Shown here in pieces: positions 58,233-64,000 of a DNA stretch of 64,000 nucleotides. Under the pieces are notes generated by a model. That model made no database searches, was not told the DNA's origin, and saw nothing but the letters and a program-made list of their open reading frames with translations. A program made the position numbers and the translations under genes. Source of the stretch: CBDANO01 sp965197665 (lineage in GTDB: Bacteria > Chloroflexota > Dehalococcoidia > Lucifugimonadales > UBA3495); the NCBI GenBank assembly GCA_965197665.1, contig CBDANO010000005.1, positions 496,001-560,000 of the forward strand. The letters run 5' to 3'. Within the stretch, counting starts at the first letter, position 1; each line of letters begins with the position of its first letter.

Positions 58233-59198
58233 TTATCGACGGCCCAACTCTCTTCTCAGGTGGGGGTCGAAGGCCTTCTTGAAGCGGAGGAGATTAGCAG
58301 ACATCCAATTGTGTATTTTAGCGAGGGTTTCTTCATCGTCATCGATGCTGCCAAGTATAAAGGCCGAGACGCGGCAAGCGCGGCGGTTTTCCAACGGCTC
58401 CCACTCCAAAGCTTGGCCAAGCTCCGATTCGATTTGGGCTTTGTGTTCTTCTAGACTCCTTAATAGTAGCAGGTTGGCTTCACCGGAACCAACATCAATA
58501 TACACTTCGGTTCGCGCTCGCTTATCCCTTGTAAAATTAGCCCCATAAGTCAGTCCGGCTCCGTAGCCCGCAGAAAAAGAGTACCAATTCTCCGGTCCTG
58601 CTTTCCGCGCCCCGGTAAACTTGTGCTCCTCTCGCAGCGTGTCTATTAGCTTTTGGAAAAACAGCCGGTAGCGCTCTCCCCGCTCGGAAATAGCTGGTGG
58701 GTCCCGTTTGATGATGCTGCTCTCCTTCCGCCAATCGTTAGGCGCCGCCACCAAGTTGAAGTGAGGCGCCGGCTTAGAGCCATCGATTTGCCACAGTTCT
58801 AGCACGATACCGAAGAACAGTGTGTCCCCACCCGTTCGCTGGTTAAGCCAATCCAAGGCCTGTCGGTGCTCGTCTCGAAATTCTCGAGTCAGCCACACCA
58901 CGACGTTTGCGTCGAATCCGGCAGCGTAGGTCAGCAGCTTGCCCAAGTGGTCGTGGTCAGTCGTGTCCAGCTGGTTCTCGATGATGACCGGCCGGTTTCT
59001 ATTGGGGTCCGTCGCCAGAATGTCCAGCGAATAGCCGCCAACTGCCGCCTCCCTTTCCTGCAATTCCAAATCCATTCCCAACGCATCTCCTAACGCGGAG
59101 ATGTTCTCTGCCAGCCACGGCGTGAAGTCTACCGCCTCGTTCGGCCACACGTTCCGCAGGTCGACTCTATTGATACTGGATAACGGTTCCTTGGTCAT
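58233..59198 (-). CDS. DUF4268-type predicted nuclease
   Basis: 321 residues. The N-terminal half has a PD-(D/E)XK-like core: AAVGGYSLDILATDPNRNRP then VIIENQLDTTDHDHLGKLLT, with Asp59, Glu74 and Gln76 in place of the usual lysine. YAAGFDANVVVWLTREFRDE follows, as in this family. The C-terminal DUF4268-like domain (YRLFFQKLIDTLREEHKFTG and onwards) is of unknown role. Related proteins often accompany restriction and toxin-antitoxin loci. Nuclease activity is inferred. Confidence 0.8.
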   Translation of the reverse strand: MTKEPLSSINRVDLRNVWPNEAVDFTPWLAENISALGDALGMDLELQEREAAVGGYSLDILATDPNRNRPVIIENQLDTTDHDHLGKLLTYAAGFDANVVVWLTREFRDEHRQALDWLNQRTGGDTLFFGIVLELWQIDGSKPAPHFNLVAAPNDWRKESSIIKRDPPAISERGERYRLFFQKLIDTLREEHKFTGARKAGPENWYSFSAGYGAGLTYGANFTRDKRARTEVYIDVGSGEANLLLLRSLEEHKAQIESELGQALEWEPLENRRACRVSAFILGSIDDDEETLAKIHNWMSANLLRFKKAFDPHLRRELGRR

Positions 59199-59286
59199 GT
59201 TTTGGCATTCTCCTTACGGCATTTACCCAGTCGTTAGAAAGGCCTTAGGACAACTCCGAGAGTGTTGTTGTTGCCGTGGTCAAACT

Positions 59287-59361
59287 TGGCAACGAGGGTT
59301 GGACTCGAACCAGCGGCCTCCGGGTTATGAGCGTGACGCGCTGGTACTGCTCCACCCCGAT
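59287..59361 (-). pseudogene. Decayed tRNA-fMet (CAT)
   Basis: On the minus strand the sequence keeps tRNA-fMet landmarks: TGGAGCAG, a CTCATAA anticodon loop, AACCCGGAGG, GGTTCGAGTCC and an encoded CCA. The stems are damaged: anticodon stem TCACG/CCCGG has two mismatches, and D, T and acceptor stems each have at least one. It is probably a non-functional copy. Confidence 0.55.
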
Positions 59362-59368
59362 CCGGTTA

Positions 59369-59632
59369 TCAGCGGTAAACTTGGCCTCGGTGTCCAACTT
59401 CCACCACTAAAATCCGCAGGACTTCATCCTGAATGTCGCAGATGATGCGATAGTTTCCTACACGGTAGCGCCAGTGCCTGGCCAGCGGGCCGCTCAATGC
59501 TTTCCCTCTTCGTCGCGGGTTATCGAGGGCGCCGACCCGGTCCATATATGCGGCAATAAGCCGGGCGGTTTGCCGGTCAAGCCGCCGCAGTTGAGTTCTG
59601 GCCGTATGGTTGTATTCAATCGTCCAAGCCAA
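59369..59632 (-). CDS. RelE/ParE-family toxin
   Basis: 87 residues: MAWTIEYNHTARTQLRRLDR, then RRRGKALSGPLARHWRYRVG, NYRIICDIQDEVLRILVVEV and GHRGQVYR. These match RelE ribosome-dependent mRNA interferases, including the C-terminal basic residues and the terminal Tyr. The start overlaps the upstream antitoxin-fusion gene by 17 bases, so the two are translationally coupled. A decayed tRNA-fMet is directly downstream. Confidence 0.92.
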   Translation of the reverse strand: MAWTIEYNHTARTQLRRLDRQTARLIAAYMDRVGALDNPRRRGKALSGPLARHWRYRVGNYRIICDIQDEVLRILVVEVGHRGQVYR

Positions 59633-60284
59633 GCTCGGCCCATATCTCCCCGGACGAATAGACCCGTTCCTCGCCCCTGCGGACTCTTTCCATTATTTCG
59701 TCGGACAGACGGGCGTCTTCCAAGTCGGCTTCCAGTATGACCCCTGCGATGCGGGTTATGGCGGCGGCCAGTTGGCTGTAGGGGACCGTTTTCAACCCGA
59801 TGCCGGCCGCAAGCGTCTTTAGCCGGGTCAGAGAGATACGCTGAGTCTTTTGCTCCAGTGCCGGTTCGGGGAGTTCGTCCTCGGGCATTACGCAGAACCG
59901 CCACTGTTCGGCGTCGCGGTGGTCGGCGACATCCGGGTCGCTTTCCGGGTGCCAGACGAACACGTAGATATGGGTTTGACGCCCCTTTTTCCCGGGGTGT
60001 ATGTCGAAGGACAGAGCCCGCGGTTTGCCCGGATTTTCCGAACTGGACGGGGGGTGCAGGGCTGCCGATTGCCTTACCCGCAGTTGGATGCGGTCGTCGT
60101 TTTCCAAGTCCCAGGGCGCCCCTTCCCCGGAGGGCCGCCAGCCGGTTTCGGGGGCATTGCGGCGCAGCGCGAAGTAGACCAAGGCCTCGGCATAGGCTGC
60201 CCGCCAGGCGTCGGGCATCAGCCGCTGGCCGCAGACTCGGGTTGCTATGTACCTCACTATATCGTCGTGCAACTGAGGGTTCAT
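59616..60284 (-). CDS. Large antitoxin: unknown domain fused to a RelB-like tail
   Basis: 222 residues, much longer than normal RelB (about 80). The C-terminal 30 residues (ARLSDEIMERVRRGEERVYS then SGEIWAELGLDD) match the end of RelB/StbD-type antitoxins that binds RelE, encoded next with a 17-base overlap. The N-terminal 190 residues are not RelB-like: WRAAYAEALVYFALRRNAPE, RALSFDIHPGKKGRQTHIYV, then DAEQWRFCVMPEDELPEPA. This part resembles proteins of restriction or defence loci but I cannot name a family. It may tie the antitoxin's stability to a signal or DNA element. Confidence 0.75.
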   Translation of the reverse strand: MNPQLHDDIVRYIATRVCGQRLMPDAWRAAYAEALVYFALRRNAPETGWRPSGEGAPWDLENDDRIQLRVRQSAALHPPSSSENPGKPRALSFDIHPGKKGRQTHIYVFVWHPESDPDVADHRDAEQWRFCVMPEDELPEPALEQKTQRISLTRLKTLAAGIGLKTVPYSQLAAAITRIAGVILEADLEDARLSDEIMERVRRGEERVYSSGEIWAELGLDD

Positions 60285-60397
60285 ATTTACGCTCCAGAGA
60301 TGCCGGTCAGGTTGGGGCTGGGAGCGCCGCTGACTCCCTCAGCGCATTTTCCAGCCGTTACTCGATTTGCGGCGTCAATGTAATCGTAATTGTCACC
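60285..60397 (-). other. Remnant of a second antitoxin-like gene start
   Basis: On the minus strand GTG 60397, preceded by AAGGAG, opens MTITITLTPQIE and meets TAA; the frame continues RLENALRESAALPAPT and another stop. MTITIxLTPEIE-type starts are typical of small Chloroflexota and cyanobacterial antitoxins. The remnant supplies a 12-codon leader upstream of the antitoxin gene. Confidence 0.4.
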
Positions 60398-60478
60398 GCG
60401 TATTCTCCTTCCTGAAGGGGTCAACCCGAACCCAAGCCATTGTAACACCCTCAAGGGAGAGACTCAGGCCAAAATGAG

Positions 60479-60520
60479 AAAAGCCCCCGGCATTATCTGC
60501 TGGGGCCTCCTTTTAGACAT
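60479..60520. terminator. Bidirectional terminator-like hairpin
   Basis: AAAAGCCCCCGGCA and TGCTGGGGCCTCCTTTT form an imperfect GC-rich stem flanked by A- and T-runs, positioned to end hicA-side transcription and separate it from the RelE module. Confidence 0.6.
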
Positions 60521-60577
60521 GCGGTTTTGGTAGCGGGGGGTTGGGTTAGGCCCAATGACCTTTCGATCTGCGGCGAA

Positions 60578-60798
60578 TCAGTCCCGGAGCAAGTCCACAA
60601 ATTCCTCCACGGTCAGTTCTGCGGTGCGTATCAGTCCCCTAAGCGTGCCTCTCTTTAATGTCCGATGGTCCGGTACGGAGAGGATCGCCGGGACTCCCGG
60701 CTTTGCAAGAATCACATGGCTGGAGACTCGCCGGACGGAGAGCCATCCGGCACGTTCAAACGCCTGTACGGCCTCTCTCCCGGCATTGTTAGCGCCGA
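60578..60798 (-). pseudogene. HicA toxin gene interrupted by IS21
   Basis: From the IS boundary near 60798 the gene reads REAVQAFERAGWLSVRRVSS, then HVILAKPGVPAILSVPDHRT and LRGLIRTAELTVEEFVDLL, a HicA with the catalytic His. Its native start is lost. The open frame continues into the IS end with MGQFYFGDFAHFYI, where GTG 60838 would be the start. No hicB follows. The product may be a chimaera of IS end and toxin or simply dead. Confidence 0.75.
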
Positions 60799-60890
60799 TG
60801 TAAAAATGAGCAAAATCGCCGAAATAGAATTGACCCACCTGAAAGCAGGTGCATCATCTACGGAGAATCCGTGGAGGTGCATTAGAGAGA

Positions 60891-62128
60891 TTGATAAAGG
60901 TGGGAGAAGTGAAAGAGATATACGAGATGAAGGGGGCTGGCCGTTCGACCCGACAGATAGCGGAGAGGCTGGGGATTGCTCGAAACACGGTGCGCCGGTA
61001 CTTGAGCACCCCGGAGACGATATTGCCCACTCCGGGAGGCGTCGGGCTTCCAAGCTGGACGCCTATACCGCGTACATAGACCGCCGGATATCCGAGGGGC
61101 TGGAGAACTGTGTGGTGCTTCGGCGGGAGCTGCAGGATCTGGGCTACCGGGGAGGGTACTCCATTCTGAAGGCCTATGTGTCGCTGCGGCGGCAACGAGG
61201 CGGGCAGCCTCAGGCGACGGTGAGATTCGAGACAGCGCTGGGAGAGCAGGCCCAGGTAGACTGGGGCAGTTTCAGCTACGTGGGAGAGAAGGGGCACAAG
61301 CACAGAATCTGGGCCTTCGTGATGGTGATGAGTTGGTCTCGGGCGATCTACGTCGAGTTCGTAAGGCGGGCGGACACGGGCAGCTTCCTCCAGTGTCATG
61401 TCAACGCCTTTGAGCACTTTGGCGGTGTTCCCAGGCGCTGCCTCTACGACAACGCCAAGGTAGTGACCTTGGGTAGAGACGCCGAAGGGCATGTGGAGTG
61501 GAACGGGCGGATGGTGGACTTTGCCTTGCGAGTGGGCTTTGAGATGCGGCTGTGTCGGCCTTACCGAGCCCAGACGAAGGGCAAGGTAGAGAGTGGCGTG
61601 AAGTACGTGCGCGGCAACCTGTGGCCCAGCGTTCGCTTCACCGACTACGCCGACCTGAACCGGCAGGCTCTGGAGTGGTGCGACAGTGTGGCCAATCTAC
61701 GGGTCCACGGCACCACCCATCGCATCCCTGGGGAGATGCTGGCCGAGGAGCGGCTGCACTTGGGGAAGCTGCCCCACCGGTCCACTCTGGCGCCGTATCT
61801 GAGGGAAGACCGAATGGTGGCCCGGGATGGCTATGTCAGCTGGGAAGGGTCACGATACGGGGTACCTTGGAAATGGGCCGGCGCTATGGTGCAGGTGGGC
61901 CAACGTCTGGGCACCGTGGAGATCTGGGCCGGAGAGGACCGCATAGCGGTCCATCCCAGGGCACAGCAACCGGGCCAACGCTTCACCCTCCCTGACCAGT
62001 GGGAGGGACTGCCCTTGGGATCTGACAGGCCCCGCAGGCATGCCTTGGCGGTGCAGGTTCCCGTGGGCCAGGTGGAACGGCGACCGCTGGAGGTCTACGA
62101 GTTGGTCGCCTCCGGAGGTGTGCGATGA
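60891..62128 (+). pseudogene. istA: IS21 transposase IstA, frameshifted
   Basis: The reading starts at TTG 60891: MIKVGEVKEIYEMKGAGRST followed by a helix-turn-helix RQIAERLGIARNTVRRYL. At about base 61040 the frame must shift by -1 to continue with RRASKLDAYTAYIDRRISEG. The rve/DDE core follows: QVDWGSFSYVGEKGHK (first Asp), CLYDNAKVVTLGRD (second Asp) and TKGKVESGVKYVRG (Glu). With the shift the length is about 412, normal for IstA. No slippery sequence is evident at the junction, so the copy is probably inactive, or one base is wrong. Confidence 0.8.
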
Positions 62129-62952
62129 TCGCCATGGAACAGGCCCGCCAGCATCTGGAGACCCTGGGCCTCAAGCAGGCCGTGGAAGCTCTGGAGAACT
62201 CTCTGGACGCCGCCGCCAGCAGGCAGCTGACTTACCCGGAGATGCTGGCTGAACTGCTGGAGGTGGAAGTATCCGCTCGCAGGGAGCGCTATCTATCCAC
62301 CAGGACCAAGATGGCCCACCTGCCCTTCCAGCGCACATTGGAGCAGTTCGACTTCACCTTCCAGCCCTCCATCGACGAGCGGCAGGTCAAGGAGATGGCC
62401 AGCCTGGCCTTTGTGCCCGAGGCCACCAACATCCTGCTCCTTGGCCCTCCCGGCGTGGGCAAGACCCACCTGGCAGTGGCATTGGCCCTCAAGGCCATTG
62501 AGAAGGGCTATGGAGCCTACTTCGTCCGCGCATATGACCTGATGGAGGATTTACGCAGGGCCAGGGCAGAGCACAGCCTGGACCGTCGCATGCGGGTCTA
62601 CCTGGCTCCCAAAGTGCTGGTAGTGGACGAGTTCGGCATCTGGCCCTATGACCGGGACTCGGCCACCGCCTTATTCACCCTGGTGTCTGCCCGGTACGAG
62701 CGAGGCAGCATCATCCTGACCTCCAACAAGGGCTTCGGCGAGTGGGGAGAACTCTTGGGCGACACGGTCATCGCCTCAGCCATCCTGGACCGGCTATTGC
62801 ACCATAGCCACGTGCTGAACATCCGGGGCGAAAGCTACCGGCTGAAGGAGAAACGACAAGCAGGATTGTTTAGCTCACACCAAGTATTCGGCGTGGGATC
62901 AGGGGAAGCGACCGCGGAAAGCTCAAGGACTCCGGTGGTGGGTCAAAACTAA
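62125..62952 (+). CDS. istB: IS21 transposition ATPase IstB
   Basis: An AAA+ helper that assists IstA with target selection. 275 residues with Walker A GPPGVGKTHL at 107-116, Walker B VLVVDEFG near 170 and a SNKGFGEWGELLGD block (sensor region). The ATG overlaps the istA stop as ATGA, the normal IS21 arrangement. The N-terminal MIAMEQARQHLETLGLKQAV is typical. The gene looks intact. Confidence 0.93.
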   Translation: MIAMEQARQHLETLGLKQAVEALENSLDAAASRQLTYPEMLAELLEVEVSARRERYLSTRTKMAHLPFQRTLEQFDFTFQPSIDERQVKEMASLAFVPEATNILLLGPPGVGKTHLAVALALKAIEKGYGAYFVRAYDLMEDLRRARAEHSLDRRMRVYLAPKVLVVDEFGIWPYDRDSATALFTLVSARYERGSIILTSNKGFGEWGELLGDTVIASAILDRLLHHSHVLNIRGESYRLKEKRQAGLFSSHQVFGVGSGEATAESSRTPVVGQN

Positions 62953-63082
62953 ACCGGCGATCGCCGGCAACAGACAGGGGTGGGTCAATTTTAGATCGGC
63001 GATGGTGGGTCAGAATTAAACCGGCGTTGATGTCATTGCTCTACGATAGCGTCCCCGTAAATTGCAGGGAAAATGTCCGTCT

Positions 63083-64000
63083 ATGAAGGACGTGACATTG
63101 AACCAACGAGAGCAGGCAAGACTCCAAGTACTCAACAGCGTGATGGAATTTCAACTGCCCAAGGCCCAGGCGGCCGAACTTCTGGGGATCAGTGAACGCC
63201 AGTTTCGGCGAGTCTTAGCGGCCTACCGGAGGGACGGGGCCGCCGCACTGGTCCACGGCAACCGGGGTCGCAAGCCCCGCAATGCGGTCCCCGAGGATGT
63301 CGCTGCCGCCGCGGTGATTCTGGCCAGCGAGAAGTACGCCGGATTCAATCACAGCCACTTCACCGAAGTGCTGGCGGATCGGGAGGGTATTCACCTGAGC
63401 CGTCAGACGGTAAGCCGCCTTCTCAACCGCCATGGCCTGACCAGCGCCAGGCAGCATCGTCCTCCCAAGCACAGGGTCCGACGGGAACGGATGCCCCAAG
63501 AGGGCATGCTGCTGCAGATCGACGGCAGCCATCACCGCTGGCTGGAGGATAGAGGACCCAGATTCGTCCTGCTGCTGGCGGTGGACGATGCCACCGGGAC
63601 GGTGGCCAATGCTCTCTTCCGACCGGAGGAGGACACCCGGGGCTACTTCCTGCTGATGGAGGGAGTCATACGCAGCTATGGGATCCCCCTGGCCATCTAC
63701 GGCGATCGCCACGGCGTCTTCAAGTTCAACGGCAAGCCCCGGCACATTACCCAGCCCGTGGGCCCAACCCAGTTCACCCGGGCCATGGGGGAATTGGGTA
63801 TTGAACAGATCTTTGCCCGTTCGCCACAGGCCAAGGGACGGGTGGAACGCATGGCCGGCACATTCCAGGACCGGCTGGTCAGCGAACTCAGGCTGGCGGG
63901 AGCCGCCGCCATCGACCAAGCCAACGCCGTGCTGCGGGACTTCCTACCCCACTTCAACAACCATTTCCGTGTGCCTGCCCAGCAGGTCCAGGCAGCCTAT
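63083..64000 (+). CDS. ISNCY-family (ISDol1/IS1202-like) transposase, runs off window
   Basis: From ATG 63083 (MKDVTLNQREQARLQVLNSV) the frame is open to the window end, at least 306 residues. An N-terminal helix-turn-helix (AAELLGISERQFRRVLAAYR) is followed by GNRGRKPRNAVPEDV, typical of this group. The DDE catalytic core shows LLQIDGSHHRWLEDRGP (first Asp), AIYGDRHGVFKFNGK (second Asp) and QAKGRVERMAGTFQDRL (Glu). The 3' end and right terminal repeat are outside the window. It begins about 60 bases after the IS21 end, so the two elements are adjacent or nested. Confidence 0.88.
   Translation, partial: MKDVTLNQREQARLQVLNSVMEFQLPKAQAAELLGISERQFRRVLAAYRRDGAAALVHGNRGRKPRNAVPEDVAAAAVILASEKYAGFNHSHFTEVLADREGIHLSRQTVSRLLNRHGLTSARQHRPPKHRVRRERMPQEGMLLQIDGSHHRWLEDRGPRFVLLLAVDDATGTVANALFRPEEDTRGYFLLMEGVIRSYGIPLAIYGDRHGVFKFNGKPRHITQPVGPTQFTRAMGELGIEQIFARSPQAKGRVERMAGTFQDRLVSELRLAGAAAIDQANAVLRDFLPHFNNHFRVPAQQVQAAY

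Larger units (their letters stand above)
60799..63025 (+). mobile_element. IS21-family insertion sequence
   Basis: The left end begins TGTAAAAATGAG with an inner GAATTGACCCACC at about 60826. The right end has the inverted GGTGGGTCAATTTTAGATCG near 62980 and GGTGGGTCAGAATTAAACCG near 63005, plus a further GGTGGGTCAAAAC at 62938. These multiple terminal repeats, and istA with istB in ATGA overlap, define IS21. No clear target-site duplication is visible; the right flank is another IS. Confidence 0.85.

Overview
The window is a GC-rich (roughly 60%) bacterial chromosome segment. It most resembles a Chloroflexota genome of the Dehalococcoidia/SAR202 type. The reasons are indirect: Thr/Pro-rich lipoproteins, an HemQ-like chlorite dismutase-family protein (monoderm haem route), many FAD, luciferase-like and amidohydrolase genes, dispersed hairpin repeats, and mostly single-gene transcription units. 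No rRNA or taxonomic marker is present, so this is inference.

Layout. 0-4.7 kb: lipoprotein and nuclease fragments, asnS, tRNA-Val, an IS5-type remnant, a lipoprotein and the 3' end of a group II intron. 4.7-10.1 kb: a peptide-type ABC importer (binding protein plus two permeases, no ATPase) and an amidohydrolase. 10.3-20.6 kb: housekeeping genes (MarR, FmdB zinc ribbon, dtd, nadC-nadA-miaB, tRNA-Ser, Lrp, 7Fe ferredoxin, aconitase, HemQ). 21-31.5 kb: HAD phosphatase, ComB-like phosphatase, two FAD oxidases, a lone pstB, a luciferase-like monooxygenase and an alpha/beta hydrolase. 31.7-39.1 kb: two zinc-ribbon membrane proteins, a subtilisin/leucine-rich-repeat surface protein and lipoproteins. 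39.1-41.5 kb: peroxiredoxin and gamma-glutamyltransferase. 41.5-50.1 kb: a defence-like stretch (Eco57I-like methylase/nuclease, HSDR_N-like protein, HigA, HicAB, a retropepsin), broken up by an HdrB-like gene. 50.1-57.4 kb: acetyl-CoA synthetase, a rhodanese with UGA at its catalytic cysteine, DUF1330, an aminotransferase, a second retropepsin and a CAP-domain lipoprotein. 57.5-60.8 kb: toxin-antitoxin genes (Phd/PIN, RelE with a fused antitoxin, broken hicA), a DUF4268 nuclease-like protein and a decayed tRNA-fMet. 60.8-64.0 kb: an IS21 element that interrupts hicA, followed by an ISNCY-type transposase running off the window.

The most interesting object is the sulfurtransferase at 52346-53173. 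Its reading frame is interrupted only by a TGA exactly at the catalytic residue of the CxxGxR loop. A G-containing stem-loop follows 17 nt downstream, and the rest of the domain stays open to a normal stop. It is a strong candidate for a selenocysteine-containing rhodanese.

Several other genes (lipoprotein at the left edge, subtilisin, FN3 fragment, istA, methylase N-terminus) carry frameshifts or a stop. These may be real decay or assembly errors, and this should be kept in mind when judging any single-base claim.
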